Assembly: GCF_001524445.2 (NCBI RefSeq)
Contig: NZ_CP013418.1
Span: 2,666,001 to 2,730,000 of the forward strand
Reading direction: 5' to 3'
Length of the DNA stretch: 64,000 nt
Source of the DNA: Burkholderia savannae
GTDB lineage: Bacteria > Pseudomonadota > Gammaproteobacteria > Burkholderiales > Burkholderiaceae
Within the stretch, counting starts at the first letter, position 1, and the number at the start of each line of letters is the position of its first letter. A model generated the notes under the pieces. That model saw only the letters and a list, made by a program, of their open reading frames with translations, searched no databases and was not told where the DNA came from. Positions 10,789 to 21,573 of this stretch are shown here, one piece after another. The position numbers and the translations under genes were made by a program.

Positions 10789-13700
10789 ATGGCGAGCTTC
10801 TTCATCAACCGTCCGATTCTCGCGTGGGTGATGGCGATCGTCGTGATGATGATCGGCGCGGCGTCGGTCACGACACTACCGGTCGAGCAGTATCCGAGCA
10901 TTGCGCCGCCTTCGGTGCAGATCACGGCCACCTATCCCGGCGCATCCGCCGAGACGATCGCGGCCACCGTCACGCAGGTGATCGAGCAGAAGCTGAGCGG
11001 CATCGACAATCTGCTGTACCTGTCTTCGAAGAGCAGCGCGGCCGGCCAGGCGACGATCACGCTGACGTTCCAGCCCGGCACCGATCCCGACATCGCGCAG
11101 GTGCAGGTGCAGAACAAGGTCAGCCAGGCGACGTCGTCGCTACCGCAGACTGTGCAGGAGCAGGGCGTGCAGGTCGCGAAATCGGCGAGCGATTTCCTGA
11201 TGATCGTCGCATTGTCGTCGCCGGGCGGCAGCCTCGATTCGATCGATCTCGGCAACGTGATCGCGACGCAGCTCGAGGATCAGCTCACGCAGGTAAGCGG
11301 CGTCGGCGACGTCACGCTGTTCGGCGCGCAACATGCGATGCGGATCTGGCTCGATCCGGTGAAGATGCATGGCTTCGGCGTCGCGACATCCGACGTGACG
11401 ACAGCGATCACCAACCAGAACGTGCAGATGTCGGTCGGGCAGTTGGGCGGCGCGCCCGCCACCGACGCGCAGGCGCTCAACGCGACGATTTCCGCCGCCA
11501 GCCTCCTGACCACGCCGGAGCAATTCGGCGACATTCTGCTGCGCGTGAACGCCAACGGCTCGAAAGTGCGATTGAAGGACGTCGCGCGCGTCGAAGTGGG
11601 CGGCGACAGCTACGATACGTCGTCGCGGCTGAACGGCAAGCCGGCCGCCGCGCTCGCGATCAAACTCGCGACGGGCGCGAACGCGATGACGGTCGAGACC
11701 GCCGTACGCGCGAAGATCGATGAGCTGAAGCCGCAATTGCCGAATGACCTCGCAATCACGTATCCGTACGATACGACGCCGTTCGTGCGGATCTCGATCG
11801 AGGAGGTGCTGAAGACGCTCGTCGAGGCGGTCGTGCTGGTGTTCCTCGTGATGTACCTGTTCCTGCAGAACGTGCGCGCGACGCTGATCCCGACCATCGT
11901 CGTGCCGGTCGCGCTGCTCGGCACGTTCGCGGTGATGGCCGCAGTCGGCTTCTCGATCAACGTGCTGTCGATGTTCGGCATGGTGCTCGCAATCGGCCTG
12001 CTCGTCGACGACGCGATCGTCGTGGTCGAGAATGTCGAGCGGATCATGGCCGAGGAGAAGCTCGGACCGAAGGACGCGACCCGCAAGGCGATGGGACAGA
12101 TCACGGGTGCGCTCGTCGGCATCACGACGGTGCTGACCGCCGTGTTCATTCCGATGGCGTTCTTTTCCGGATCGACGGGGGCGATCTACCGGCAGTTTTC
12201 GATCACGATCGTCGCGGCGATGGCGCTGTCGGTCGTGCTCGCGATGACGCTTACGCCCGCGCTGTGCGCGACGCTGCTCAAGCGCGCCGACGTCGAGCAT
12301 CACGCGCGGCGCGGTTTCCTCGGCTGGTTTAATCGCGCGTTCGCGGCCGGCAACGCTCGCTATAGCGCGACGCTCGTGCGGATGGTCGGCCGGCCGGGGC
12401 GCTACCTGATCGTCTACGCGCTGATCGGCGCGCTCGTTGCATGGCTTTACGTCAAGCTGCCGTCGTCGTATCTGCCGGACGAAGACCAGGGCTATTTCCT
12501 CGTGTCGATCTCGACGCCGGTCGGCACGCCTGCCGGGCAAACGCTGAAGACGGTCGAGCGGGTCGAACGCTACTTCCTGAAGGACGAACCGTCGGTCGAC
12601 CAGATGATCACGGTCAACGGTTTCAGCTTCAACGGACAAGGCCAGAACAACGCGCTCGCATTCGTTTCGCTGAAGAACTGGAGCGTGCGGACCGCGTCCG
12701 GCCAGACGGCCACCGCGATCATCGCGCGCGCGAACGCGCATTTCGCGAAGGAACGCGATGCGCAGGTGTTCGTGATGAATCCGCCCGCGATTCACGACCT
12801 CGGCACGCAGAGCGGCCTCGATTTCGAGCTCGAGGATCGCGGCGGACAGGGGCACGACAAGCTGCTCGCCGCGCGCAACCGGCTGATGACGCTGGCTGCG
12901 AAGGACCCGGCGCTCGCGCTGATGCGGCCGTCCGGCCTCGAAGATGCGCCGCAGTTCCACATCGACATCGATCGCGAGAAGGCAAGCGCGCTCGGGCTGT
13001 CGATCTCGGACGTCGACGGCACGTTGCAGACCGCGTTCGGCTCGACCTACGTGAACAACTATGTCGATACGGGGCGCATTCAGAAGGTTTACGTGCAGGC
13101 CGACGCGCCCTTCCGGATGATGCCCGCCGACATCGATCAATGGTACGTGAAGGCTTCGTCGTCGTCCTCGTCTTCGTCTTCCACGTCATCGGGGGCGACG
13201 AATTACGACGGATCGATGGTGCCGTTCTCCGCGTTCTCGACGAGCCGCTGGACGTTCGGGCCGCCGCAGATCGAGCGCTACAACCGCACGCTCGCGATGG
13301 AAATGTCCGCGCAGACCGGCCCGGGCGCGAGCACGGGGCAGGCGATGACGGCCGTCGAGCGGCTCGCGAAGCAGTTGCCGGCCGGGTTCGGCGTCGAATG
13401 GACCGGCCAGTCCTATCAGGAGCGGCTCGCCGGATCGCAGGCGGTCTATCTTTACGCGATCTCGCTGATCGTCGTGTTTCTGTGCCTGGCGGGTCTTTAC
13501 GAGAGCTGGTCCGTGCCGCTCGCGGTGATTCTGGTGGTGCCGCTCGGCGTGCTGGGCGCGTTGCTCGGCGCGCATCTGCGCGGGCTGTCGAACGACATCT
13601 ATTTCAAGGTCGGGCTGCTCGCGACGATCGGGCTGTCGACGAAGAACGCAATCCTGATCGTCGAATTCGCGAAGGATCTGCAGGCGGAAGGGCGCGGGTT

Positions 13701-13974
13701 GATCGACGCGGCGCTGGAAGCCGCGCACATGCGGCTGAGGCCGATCCTGATGACGTCGCTCGCGTTCGTGTTCGGCGTGCTGCCGCTCGTGATCAGCACG
13801 GGCGCGGGCTCGGCGAGCCGGCGTGCGATCGGCACGGGCGTGACGGGCGGGATGGTCGCCGCGACGGCGCTCGCGATCTTCTTCGTGCCGATTTTCTTTG
13901 TCGTCGTGCGCAGGTTGTTCGGCGAGCACGGCCATTCGAGCGACACGCAACAGGCCGGCGAGGGCGAAGCATGA
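10789..13974 (+). CDS. RND multidrug efflux pump, HAE1 (AcrB/MexB) family
   Basis: The 1061-residue inner-membrane proton/drug antiporter begins [18 protein letters not shown] as is typical. The proton-relay aspartates lie in [16 protein letters not shown] in helix 4, and the relay lysine in [15 protein letters not shown] in helix 10. Twelve membrane helices and two large periplasmic loops fit the family length. An oddity is a serine run at residues 790-800 (eight Ser, Thr, two Ser) in the second periplasmic loop, encoded by TCN codons at 13156-13188. The last codons overlap the start of the channel gene (ATGA). Confidence 0.95.
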   Translation: MASFFINRPILAWVMAIVVMMIGAASVTTLPVEQYPSIAPPSVQITATYPGASAETIAATVTQVIEQKLSGIDNLLYLSSKSSAAGQATITLTFQPGTDPDIAQVQVQNKVSQATSSLPQTVQEQGVQVAKSASDFLMIVALSSPGGSLDSIDLGNVIATQLEDQLTQVSGVGDVTLFGAQHAMRIWLDPVKMHGFGVATSDVTTAITNQNVQMSVGQLGGAPATDAQALNATISAASLLTTPEQFGDILLRVNANGSKVRLKDVARVEVGGDSYDTSSRLNGKPAAALAIKLATGANAMTVETAVRAKIDELKPQLPNDLAITYPYDTTPFVRISIEEVLKTLVEAVVLVFLVMYLFLQNVRATLIPTIVVPVALLGTFAVMAAVGFSINVLSMFGMVLAIGLLVDDAIVVVENVERIMAEEKLGPKDATRKAMGQITGALVGITTVLTAVFIPMAFFSGSTGAIYRQFSITIVAAMALSVVLAMTLTPALCATLLKRADVEHHARRGFLGWFNRAFAAGNARYSATLVRMVGRPGRYLIVYALIGALVAWLYVKLPSSYLPDEDQGYFLVSISTPVGTPAGQTLKTVERVERYFLKDEPSVDQMITVNGFSFNGQGQNNALAFVSLKNWSVRTASGQTATAIIARANAHFAKERDAQVFVMNPPAIHDLGTQSGLDFELEDRGGQGHDKLLAARNRLMTLAAKDPALALMRPSGLEDAPQFHIDIDREKASALGLSISDVDGTLQTAFGSTYVNNYVDTGRIQKVYVQADAPFRMMPADIDQWYVKASSSSSSSSSTSSGATNYDGSMVPFSAFSTSRWTFGPPQIERYNRTLAMEMSAQTGPGASTGQAMTAVERLAKQLPAGFGVEWTGQSYQERLAGSQAVYLYAISLIVVFLCLAGLYESWSVPLAVILVVPLGVLGALLGAHLRGLSNDIYFKVGLLATIGLSTKNAILIVEFAKDLQAEGRGLIDAALEAAHMRLRPILMTSLAFVFGVLPLVISTGAGSASRRAIGTGVTGGMVAATALAIFFVPIFFVVVRRLFGEHGHSSDTQQAGEGEA

Positions 13975-15380
13975 AATTCAAGACTTTGAGTCTGGCCTGC
14001 GCGATCGCGCTGAGCGCCTGTTCGCTCGATCCCGCGTATCAGCGTCCCGCGTCGCCCGTCGAAGCGGCGTGGCCGGCGTACGCATCCGATGCCGCGGTGT
14101 CGCGTACGGCGCAGGCGCCGCTCGCGGCCGACGTGGGCTGGCGCGATTTCTTCAAGGACGCGCGGCTGCAGCGGCTGATCGCGCTCGCGCTCGACAATAA
14201 CCGCGATTTGCGCGTCGCCGCGCTGAACGTCGCCGAATACGAGGCGCAGTACCGGATCGCACGGGCGAATCTCGCGCCGGCGATCGACGCGTCCGGCTCG
14301 CTCACGCGCGAGCGCGCGCTCGGCACGGAGTCCGGTCTCGGCTCCAGCAGCGTGAGTGTCGGCACCACGTCTTGGGAGATCGATTTCTTTGGGCGGCTGC
14401 GCAGCCTGAAGCGGCAGGCGCTCGAACAGTATCTCGCGACCGACGCGTCGCGCACGAGCACGCAGATCAGTCTGATCGCGACGGTGGCGACCGATTATCT
14501 GCAATGGCTCGCGGACGGCGCGCTGTTGAAGATCGCCGCCGACACGGTGGCCGCCGATCGGCAGACGCTCGATTTGACGATGGCGAGCATGAAGATCGGC
14601 AACGCGTCGCTGCAGGACGTTCGGCAGGCGCAGAACTCGCTCGCGAGCGCGCGGGCGAGCCTCGCGTCCTACACGCGCGCGGTCGAGCAGGATCTCAACA
14701 ATCTCGTCGCGGCGATCGGCTGTCCGCTGCCCGACGATCTGCCGCCCGCCGGGACGCTGGAGAGCCGGAGCCTGCTGGAGGATATCGGCGCGGGCGTGCC
14801 GTCGGACCTGCTGGCGCGCCGGCCGGACATCGTCGAGGCCGAGCACACGCTGAAGGCCGCGAACGCGAATATCGGCGCGGCGCGCGCGGCGTTCTTCCCG
14901 AAGATCGCGTTGACCGCGTCGGCGGGCACGTCGAGCAGCAGCCTGTCGGGCCTATTCAAGGCGGGCAGCGGCGCATGGACGTTCGCGCCGACGATCACGA
15001 TGCCGATTTTCGATTACGGCAGCAACAAGGCGTCGCTCGACGTCGCGAAGATCGAGAAGGACATCGACATCGCCGACTACGAGAAGGCGATCCAGACCGC
15101 GTTCAAGGAAGTCGCGAATGCGCTTGTCGGGCGCGAGACCTATGTCGAGCAGGTGGCAGCCGACCGCGAATACGTCGCGTCGGCGCAGGAATACTACGCG
15201 CTTGCCCAGGCGCGCTACCGGAATGGCACCGACAGCTTCCTCACGCTGCTCGACGCGCAGCGTACGCTGTACACCGCGCAACAGCAGCTCGTCACGGATC
15301 TGCTGGCGAAGCAGTCGAACCTGATCACGCTGTACAAGGCGCTCGGCGGCGGCTGGTCGGCGCCGGGGCGCAGCGGGTAG
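13971..15380 (+). CDS. RND efflux outer-membrane channel lipoprotein (OprM/NodT family)
   Basis: The 469-residue outer-membrane factor completes the tripartite pump. The N-terminal signal ends in lipobox LSAC, followed by SLDPAYQRP, as in OprM-like lipoproteins. Two repeated halves contain the coiled-coil periplasmic barrel ([20 protein letters not shown], and later [15 protein letters not shown]) and the conserved [12 protein letters not shown]. The C-terminal [13 protein letters not shown] is a family hallmark. Its ATG at 13971 overlaps the pump stop by four bases, supporting coupling. Confidence 0.93.
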   Translation: MKFKTLSLACAIALSACSLDPAYQRPASPVEAAWPAYASDAAVSRTAQAPLAADVGWRDFFKDARLQRLIALALDNNRDLRVAALNVAEYEAQYRIARANLAPAIDASGSLTRERALGTESGLGSSSVSVGTTSWEIDFFGRLRSLKRQALEQYLATDASRTSTQISLIATVATDYLQWLADGALLKIAADTVAADRQTLDLTMASMKIGNASLQDVRQAQNSLASARASLASYTRAVEQDLNNLVAAIGCPLPDDLPPAGTLESRSLLEDIGAGVPSDLLARRPDIVEAEHTLKAANANIGAARAAFFPKIALTASAGTSSSSLSGLFKAGSGAWTFAPTITMPIFDYGSNKASLDVAKIEKDIDIADYEKAIQTAFKEVANALVGRETYVEQVAADREYVASAQEYYALAQARYRNGTDSFLTLLDAQRTLYTAQQQLVTDLLAKQSNLITLYKALGGGWSAPGRSG

Positions 15381-15642
15381 CGCGGCGGAATGCGACGCTC
15401 GGGGATGTCGGCGTCGTCGTGTCGAGGCGAGTTGGTCGGTGAATGAGCAGGCGAATGAGCAGGCGCATCGGCGGGCGATCGGCTCAATCTGGGCGGCGCG
15501 CCTCAGCGGATGCGCGGGCGGCATCGCACGCGCGTAAGTCTCCGACGAGCGAGCCGGGCGGCAGCGATCGAGCGATGCGCGCCGCCTGGCGACGGGCGGC
15601 GTTTTCGTCGGGGCGGCGCATTGCGAAGAGGTGCGCCGCCGC

Positions 15643-15933
15643 TCAGCGATCGTCGTCGCGGATCGACGACGGATGACGGCACAGCGCGCGCACGTCGATC
15701 TGCATGTACGGGAACAGCGGCAATTGGCTCAGCACGTCGTGCAGGTGCGCGGGGCTCTCGACGTCGAAGATGCTGACGTTCGCGTAGCGGCCCGCGACGC
15801 GCCACAGGTGCCGCCACACGCCTTCGCGCTGCAGCCGCTGCGCCATTTCCTTTTCTTCCGACTTCAGGCTCGCCGCCTTCACCGGATCGATGTCGACGGG
15901 CAGGTTGACGGTCATTTCCACATGAAACAGCAT
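15643..15933 (-). CDS. catC: Muconolactone delta-isomerase (CatC)
   Basis: The 96-residue protein begins MLFHVEMTVNLPVDIDP and matches the small decameric CatC family over its whole length, including KEMAQRLQREGVWRHLWRVA and LFPYMQIDV. It converts muconolactone to 3-oxoadipate enol-lactone in the catechol branch of the beta-ketoadipate pathway. It is the last gene of the minus-strand catB-catA-catC set, 37 bp after catA. The downstream catD/pca genes are not in this window. Confidence 0.95.
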   Translation of the reverse strand: MLFHVEMTVNLPVDIDPVKAASLKSEEKEMAQRLQREGVWRHLWRVAGRYANVSIFDVESPAHLHDVLSQLPLFPYMQIDVRALCRHPSSIRDDDR

Positions 15934-15970
15934 GGTTCGCTCCTTGTGTTGAACGTGATCGCGACACCCG

Positions 15971-16873
15971 TCACGCTTGCGCGCGAACGCGCTCGACTTC
16001 GCTCGCCGGCACGTCGCCGCGCTCGGGCGTCAGCGAGAAGTCGAAATCGATCAGCGCGAACCGGCCGTCGACGCCGTACGGCTTGCCTTGCGCGCCTTCG
16101 GCCTGCTCGATCTTCGGAATCAGGCCCTCGCGTGTCGCGAACGCGAAGTCGTCCCAGATGTGCGGATCGCCCTCGATGTTGATCTGCGTCGTCAGCTTGC
16201 GATGGCCCGGCGCGGACACGAAGAAGTGGATGTGCGCGGGGCGGTGCCCGTGGCGGCCGAGCTGGTCGAGCAACTGCTCGGTCTTGCTGCCGGGCGGCAC
16301 GCTGTAGCCGACGGGCAGCACGCTGCGGAAGCTGTAGCGGCCGTCGGCGCCGGTGCGGATCGAGCGGCGCAGATTGAACGCCGGCTGAGACGGATCGAAG
16401 TACGAATAATTGCCGAGATGGTTCGCGTGCCACACTTCGACGAGCGCGTTCGCGAGCGGCGCGCCGTCTTGCCCGAGCACGCGGCCGCGCATCACGAGCG
16501 TCTGGCCCGGATCGGTGCCGTCGTCGAGCCGCGCGTGGCCGACCGATTCCGGCGCGCCCGCGACGTACAGCGGCCCCTCGATCGTGCGCGGCGTGCCGCC
16601 TTGCAGGCCCGCTTTCGCTTCGGCTTCGTCCATCCGCACGTCCAGGAAGCGCTCGAAGCCGAGGCCGGCTGCGATCAGGCCGAATTCCTTGCCCGCTTCG
16701 TTCAGGTAGTTGAGCGCGGTCCAGAACTCGCTCGGCTGCACGTCGAAATCCTCGATCGTGTGGAACAGATCCTTCACGATCCGATTGACGATCGCGCGCA
16801 CGCGCGGGTTGCCGGGCTTCGTCGCGGCGTCGTCGAACGACTTCAGCAGGGCGTCGATGGCTTCCTTGTTCAT
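15971..16873 (-). CDS. catA: Catechol 1,2-dioxygenase (CatA)
   Basis: The 300-residue intradiol dioxygenase cleaves catechol to cis,cis-muconate with non-heme Fe(III). Residues 1-100 form the helical dimerisation/linker domain (IVNRIVKDLFHTIEDFDV), followed by the catalytic beta-sandwich. Tyr156 (in LGNYSYFDPSQ), Tyr190 (in PVGYSVPPG), His214 and His216 (in RPAHIHFFVSAPGH) line up as the metal ligands. The ATG at 16873 is preferred over one six codons upstream because GGAGA lies just ahead of it and the family starts here. It lies 33 bp after catB. Confidence 0.95.
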   Translation of the reverse strand: MNKEAIDALLKSFDDAATKPGNPRVRAIVNRIVKDLFHTIEDFDVQPSEFWTALNYLNEAGKEFGLIAAGLGFERFLDVRMDEAEAKAGLQGGTPRTIEGPLYVAGAPESVGHARLDDGTDPGQTLVMRGRVLGQDGAPLANALVEVWHANHLGNYSYFDPSQPAFNLRRSIRTGADGRYSFRSVLPVGYSVPPGSKTEQLLDQLGRHGHRPAHIHFFVSAPGHRKLTTQINIEGDPHIWDDFAFATREGLIPKIEQAEGAQGKPYGVDGRFALIDFDFSLTPERGDVPASEVERVRAQA

Positions 16874-16906
16874 CTGCGTCTCCAATATCAAAGAATGATG
16901 GCGTGG

Positions 16907-18040
16907 TCAGCGGGCCCGGCGTCGCATCCGCTCGATGCGGGCCCAGTCGAATGTGATGCCGAGGCCGGGGGCGGCCGGCAGGTGCAGCTTGAAATCCGCG
17001 TAGCGCAGCGGCTCGACGAGAATCTCCTCGGTCAGCAGCAGCGGGCCGAACAGCTCGGTGCCCCACTTGAGCGGGCCGAACGTGCTGAAGAGCTGCGCCG
17101 ACGCGATCGTGCCGGCCGCGCCTTCGAGCATCGTGCCGCCGTACAGCTCGATGCCGGCCGCGGCCGCGATCGCGGCGACGGCGGCCGCGCCTTGCAGGCC
17201 GCCCGATTGCGCGATCTTCACCGCGAACACGTCGGCCGCGCGGTCGCGCGCGAGCGCGAACGCATCGACGGGGCCGTGCAGCGCCTCGTCGGCCATGATC
17301 GGAATGTGCGCGAGCGCGGTCAGGCGTTTGAGGCCCGCGCGGTTCGCGGCGGCGATCGGCTGCTCGACGAGGCTCACGCCGGCTTGCGCGAGCCTTGCGC
17401 CCGCCCACACCGCCTCGCTTTCGGTCCACGCCTGGTTCACGTCGACGCGCACGTCGCCGCGCTCGCCGAGCGCGCGCTTGATCGCGACGACGTGCGCGAC
17501 GTCGTCGGCCACCGCGCGCGCGCCGATCTTCAGCTTGAACGCGCGATGGCGGCGCGCCTCGAGCATCGCTTCGGCCTCCGCAATGTCGCGGCCGGTGTCG
17601 CCGCTCGCGAGCGTCCATGCGACGTCGAGCGCATCGGTCGCGCGGCCGCCGAACAGTTCGGAGAGCGGCACGCCGAGACGGCGCGCCTGCGCGTCGAAGA
17701 GGGCCGTCTCGAGCGCGCATTTCGCGAAGCGGTTGCCCTGGAACAGCTTGCGCACGTGCGCCATCGCGGCGCCCGGACGGGTCGCGTCCGCGCCTTGCAG
17801 CAGCGGCGCGAAATAGGTGTCGACGTTCGTCTTGATGCTCTCGGGGCTTTCTTCGCCGTACGCGAGACCGCCGATCGTCGTGCCTTCGCCGACGCCTTCG
17901 ATACCGTCCGAGCATCGAACGCGCACGAGCACGAGCGTCTGGCGGTTCATCGTCGCAACCGACAGCTTGTGCGGCCGGATCGTCGGCACGTCGACGAGCA
18001 GCGTCTCGATGCGGTCGATGGTGATGCCTGTTGCTATCAT
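16907..18040 (-). CDS. catB: Muconate cycloisomerase (CatB)
   Basis: The 377-residue enolase-superfamily enzyme converts cis,cis-muconate to muconolactone. Visible active-site elements are the KLKIG motif (catalytic lysine pair region), RVDVNQAW (metal-binding Asp), the second metal site around LVEQPI, IMADEALHG, and the opposing lysine in VKIAQSGGL. The start at 18040 has an ideal ribosome site AGGAGG seven bases ahead. It is the first gene of the cat operon, divergent from catR across 89 bp that hold a LysR-type operator. Confidence 0.95.
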   Translation of the reverse strand: MIATGITIDRIETLLVDVPTIRPHKLSVATMNRQTLVLVRVRCSDGIEGVGEGTTIGGLAYGEESPESIKTNVDTYFAPLLQGADATRPGAAMAHVRKLFQGNRFAKCALETALFDAQARRLGVPLSELFGGRATDALDVAWTLASGDTGRDIAEAEAMLEARRHRAFKLKIGARAVADDVAHVVAIKRALGERGDVRVDVNQAWTESEAVWAGARLAQAGVSLVEQPIAAANRAGLKRLTALAHIPIMADEALHGPVDAFALARDRAADVFAVKIAQSGGLQGAAAVAAIAAAAGIELYGGTMLEGAAGTIASAQLFSTFGPLKWGTELFGPLLLTEEILVEPLRYADFKLHLPAAPGLGITFDWARIERMRRRAR

Positions 18041-18112
18041 CGGAATCCTCCTGTCGCACACATGGTAGAAACAAACGCGCGGCGGCGTCCAACACCCTTT
18101 CCGACTACTTCC

Positions 18113-18127
18113 ATACTTTCGAGGTAT
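18113..18127. promoter_or_regulatory. CatM/BenM-type LysR operator, ATAC-N7-GTAT
   Basis: ATACTTTCGAGGTAT lies in the catB-catR divergent region, ending two bases before the catR start codon. It has the T-N11-A core of LysR sites and is identical in form to the ATAC-N7-GTAT consensus of Acinetobacter CatM and BenM. It is probably the high-affinity recognition site giving catR autorepression and muconate-dependent catB activation. Confidence 0.7.
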
Positions 18128-18129
18128 GC

Positions 18130-19017
18130 ATGGAACTGCGTCAGCTCCGGTATTTCATCGCGGTGGCCGAGGAGATGAACATCACGCGCGCCGCGCAGCG
18201 GCTGCACATGACGCAGCCGCCGCTCAGCCGCCAGTTGCAACTGATCGAGGACGAGATCGGCCTGCCGCTCTTCGAGCGCGGCGCGCGGCCGCTGAAGCTG
18301 ACCGACGCGGGGCGGGTGCTGTACGCGCAGGCGCGGCGCGTGCTCGAGCAGGCCGACGAACTCGCGCCGCTCACGCGGCGGCTCGCGCAGGCGGCCGAGC
18401 GCATCGTGATCGGCTTCGTGCCGTCGACGCTGTACGGCGCGCTGCCCGACGTGATTCGCGCGTTTCGCGAGGCCGCGCCGGCGGTCGAGCTGTCGCTGAT
18501 CGAAATGTTCACGCTAGAGCAACTGGGCGCGCTCAAGGGCGGGCGCATCGACATCGGCTTCGGCCGGCTGCGTTTCGACGACGACCAGCTCGTGCGCGAG
18601 GTGCTCGTCGAGGAGCGGCTGATCGCGGCGCTGCCGCACGGCCATCCGCTCGCCGCGCCGGATGCGCCGATCTCGCTCGCGGACGTCGCCGGGCAGACGC
18701 TGATCGTGTACCCGAGCACGCCGCGGCCGAGCTTCGCCGATCAGCAGCTGTCCGCGCTGCGCGACGGCGGGCTCGCGCCCGCGGCGGTGCACGAGGTGCG
18801 CGAGCTGCAGACGGCGCTCGGGCTCGTCGCCGCGCAAGTGGGCGTGTCGCTCGTGCCGGAGAGCGTCGAAGGGGTGAGGGTGAAGGGCGTCGTCTACCGG
18901 CGGCTGCCGGAGCCCGTCGCGACGTCGCCGATCATCCTGAGCCGGCGGCTGCACGACGAAAGCCGCGCGACCGCGCTGTTCTGCTCGCTCGCGCGCGAGC
19001 TGATGGCGGGCCGCTGA
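18130..19017 (+). CDS. catR: LysR-type regulator of the cat genes (CatR)
   Basis: The 295-residue regulator starts MELRQLRYFIAVAEEMNITR, the typical CatR/BenM/CatM N-terminus. The winged helix lies at residues 1-60 (AAQRLHMTQPPLSRQLQLIE) and is followed by a linker helix and the effector-binding domain (IVIGFVPSTLYGALPDVIR; effector site region IDIGFGRLRF). Its divergence from catB and the ATAC-N7-GTAT site support control of catBAC with cis,cis-muconate as co-inducer, as in relatives. The ATG at 18130 is fixed by the conserved N-terminus. Confidence 0.88.
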   Translation: MELRQLRYFIAVAEEMNITRAAQRLHMTQPPLSRQLQLIEDEIGLPLFERGARPLKLTDAGRVLYAQARRVLEQADELAPLTRRLAQAAERIVIGFVPSTLYGALPDVIRAFREAAPAVELSLIEMFTLEQLGALKGGRIDIGFGRLRFDDDQLVREVLVEERLIAALPHGHPLAAPDAPISLADVAGQTLIVYPSTPRPSFADQQLSALRDGGLAPAAVHEVRELQTALGLVAAQVGVSLVPESVEGVRVKGVVYRRLPEPVATSPIILSRRLHDESRATALFCSLARELMAGR

Positions 19018-19054
19018 CGCCGCGCGCCGCGCGGATGAAGGGGAAACGTAAGAA

Positions 19055-20020
19055 TCAGGCGTCGCGCTCGCCGGCGAGCGTCGCGGAAGGCAGTTCGCCG
19101 AACCGTTCCCGGTATGCGAGCGCGAAGCGGCCGAAATGCGCGAATCCGCAGTCGAGCGCGATCTCGGCGATCCGGCGGTCGGGCCCCGCCGCGCGCAGCA
19201 GTTCGCGCGCGCGGTCGAGGCGCAGCTTGCGCAGGTACTGCATCGGGCTCATCCCGCGAAACTGCAGGAAGCCGTCGCGCAGCGTGCGCTCGGGCACGCC
19301 CGCCGCCTGTGCGATGTCGGCGAGTTGCAGCGGCAGCGCGAACTGGACGTCGATGAATTCCTGCGCGCGCCGCACGAAGCCGGGCGCGGGATCGGCGCGC
19401 CGCACGGGCGCGGCGGCGGGCGGATGGCCGTCGATCAGCAGATCGAGCAGCAGTTGTTCGAGCGCGGCCGCGACGCGCGGGTTCGCGCTCGCGCTCGCGA
19501 TCAGCTCGGGCGAGCGCGCGACGAGCTTCAACTGCTGCATCCACGCGCTCAGCGCCGAATCGTCGACGCCGATCACCGGGTCGAGCGACGCGGCCGCGTC
19601 GCCCGCGTGCGCGGCGAGCGTCGCCGCATCGATACGGAGGACGAACTGCTCGCAATCGCGGGACAAATGCGCGTCGAACGGCTCGCCGGGCGCGCACAGC
19701 ACGCCCGTGTGCGCATCGACGTCGAACGCGCGGCCCATCGTGCGGACCTGCGCGCTGCCGGTCAGACAAAACATCAACAGGTGGTAGCCGTCGACCGCGT
19801 CGATGCGCACGCGCATCGCGTCGCCGAACGCAATGGTTCCGATTCCAAGCCCGCCGAGCCGCACGAAATCCATGTGCGACGGCCCATGGCGCGTGCCGTC
19901 CGGCAGCAGCGCATGCGGCTGCATCACGCGCGAGATCCGCTCGCGCGTCTCGTCGAGGTCGCGCGATTCGAACAGCCGGTGCCCGCGCAGCGCGAGCGGG
20001 TCGAATGGGGTCGGGGGCAT
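19055..20020 (-). CDS. andR: AraC/XylS-family activator of anthranilate dioxygenase genes (AndR-like)
   Basis: The 321-residue regulator has an N-terminal cupin-like AraC-binding domain ([34 protein letters not shown]) and a C-terminal double helix-turn-helix ([39 protein letters not shown]). It is divergent from andAcAdAbAa with a 262-bp gap. In B. cepacia DBO1 an AraC/XylS protein, AndR, activates the same operon with anthranilate; the assignment rests on that shared arrangement. Start at 20020 ([17 protein letters not shown]) is chosen from domain position; longer starts are possible. Confidence 0.8.
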   Translation of the reverse strand: MPPTPFDPLALRGHRLFESRDLDETRERISRVMQPHALLPDGTRHGPSHMDFVRLGGLGIGTIAFGDAMRVRIDAVDGYHLLMFCLTGSAQVRTMGRAFDVDAHTGVLCAPGEPFDAHLSRDCEQFVLRIDAATLAAHAGDAAASLDPVIGVDDSALSAWMQQLKLVARSPELIASASANPRVAAALEQLLLDLLIDGHPPAAAPVRRADPAPGFVRRAQEFIDVQFALPLQLADIAQAAGVPERTLRDGFLQFRGMSPMQYLRKLRLDRARELLRAAGPDRRIAEIALDCGFAHFGRFALAYRERFGELPSATLAGERDA

Positions 20021-20192
20021 GATCGTCTGCCTCGCACAAAGCGCCGGCGTCCTGAATATCGTTCGTCGGCCGGGCGGCATGTCTGATGCGCGCATCGTAG
20101 CGCGGAAATCCGCCGGAAGTGGATACTGCGCCGCCGCAATCGCACTTTCCGGATAGACGGCGAATTCTAGCGTTTCAAAAATCGGTCTCGTC

Positions 20193-20212
20193 AGGCGGAT
20201 TGTCGTCCGCCT
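20193..20212. promoter_or_regulatory. Dyad upstream of andAc
   Basis: AGGCGGA (20193-20199) and TCCGCCT (20206-20212) form a perfect seven-base inverted repeat with a six-base spacer, 70 bp before the andAc start and in the andR-andAc divergent region. It could be an operator or an mRNA hairpin. Confidence 0.35.
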
Positions 20213-20282
20213 CAACCGCAAGCATCTTGCATGGGAGTGGAGTGAGCGCTGAAGCGCTGGCTCCGATCGACAGGAGACAACG

Positions 20283-21560
20283 ATGGAAACGACCGAATCG
20301 CCAGTATCGCTGATCAATCGCGCCGATTCGTCCGACGTGCGATTCCCGCGCGACGACGGATCGCGCGTGCCGTACAAGGTGTTCAGCTCGCAAGCGGTGT
20401 ACGACCGCGAGCAGGAGCGGATCTTCCGCGGGCCGACGTGGAATTTCGTCGCGCTCGAAGCGGAGATTCCGAAGCCTGGCGACTTCAAGAGCACGTTCGT
20501 CGGCGACACGCCCGTCGTCGTCACGCGAGGCGAGGACGGCGCGCTCGCCGTGTGGGTGAACCGCTGCGCGCATCGCGGCGCGCAGGTGTGCCGCAAGGCG
20601 CGCGGCAACGCGAGCTCGCACACGTGCGTCTACCACCAGTGGAGCTTCGACAATCAGGGCAACCTGCTCGGCGTGCCGTTTCGGCGCGGCCAGAAGGGCA
20701 TGACCGGGATGCCCGCGGATTTCGATCCGAAAAACCACGGGCTGCGCAAGCTGCGCGTCGACAGCTACAAGGGCCTCGTGTTCGCGACGTTCAGCGACGA
20801 CGTCGCGCCGTTGCCCGACTATCTCGGCGCGCAGATGCGCCCGTGGATCGACCGCATCTTCCATAAGCCGGTCGAGTATCTCGGCTGCACGCGCCAGTAT
20901 TCGAAATCGAACTGGAAGCTGTACTTCGAGAACGTGAAGGACCCGTATCACGCGAGCATGCTGCACCTGTTTCACACGACGTTCAACATCTTCCGCGTCG
21001 GGATGAAGGCGCGCTCGATTCCCGATGCGACGCACGGCCTGCACAGCATCATCACGATGACGAAGACGCGCGAGGACGCCGACACCGCGAGCGCATACAA
21101 GCAGCAGAACATCCGTTCGTTCGACGAAGGTTTCTCGCTCGAGGACGATTCGATCCTCGCGCTCGTGTCCGAGTACGACGAGGACACGACGAACCACATC
21201 CAGCCGATCTTTCCGCAGCTCGTGATCCAGCAGATCCACAACACGCTCGTCGCGCGTCAGCTGCTGCCGAAAGGGCCGAAGAACTTCGAGCTGATCTTCC
21301 ACTTCTTCGGCTACGCGGACGACACGCCCGAGCTGCGCGCATTGCGGATCAAGCAGGCGAACCTCGTCGGGCCCGCGGGCTACATCTCGATGGAGGACAC
21401 CGAGGCGACCGAGCTCGTGCAGCGCGGCACGGTGCGCGACGCGGATGCGGCGTCGGTGATCGAGATGTCGCGAGGCAATCCGGACCAGCAGGACACGGCG
21501 ATCACCGAAAGCCTGATCCGCAAGTTCTGGGTCGGCTACCAGAAGCTGATGGGCTATTGA
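20283..21560 (+). CDS. andAc: Anthranilate 1,2-dioxygenase, oxygenase large subunit (AndAc)
   Basis: The 425-residue Rieske non-heme iron oxygenase alpha subunit converts anthranilate to catechol with release of CO2 and ammonia. The Rieske ligands are Cys95, His97, Cys115 and His118 ([16 protein letters not shown]). The mononuclear iron site is in [16 protein letters not shown], with bridging Asp220, His223 and His228. The gene order large subunit, small subunit, ferredoxin, reductase, with an AraC-type regulator upstream, matches the three-component AndA system of B. cepacia DBO1 rather than the two-component AntABC type. A benzoate or salicylate relative is a less likely alternative. Confidence 0.9.
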   Translation: METTESPVSLINRADSSDVRFPRDDGSRVPYKVFSSQAVYDREQERIFRGPTWNFVALEAEIPKPGDFKSTFVGDTPVVVTRGEDGALAVWVNRCAHRGAQVCRKARGNASSHTCVYHQWSFDNQGNLLGVPFRRGQKGMTGMPADFDPKNHGLRKLRVDSYKGLVFATFSDDVAPLPDYLGAQMRPWIDRIFHKPVEYLGCTRQYSKSNWKLYFENVKDPYHASMLHLFHTTFNIFRVGMKARSIPDATHGLHSIITMTKTREDADTASAYKQQNIRSFDEGFSLEDDSILALVSEYDEDTTNHIQPIFPQLVIQQIHNTLVARQLLPKGPKNFELIFHFFGYADDTPELRALRIKQANLVGPAGYISMEDTEATELVQRGTVRDADAASVIEMSRGNPDQQDTAITESLIRKFWVGYQKLMGY

Positions 21561-21573
21561 AGGGGAGACGAAC

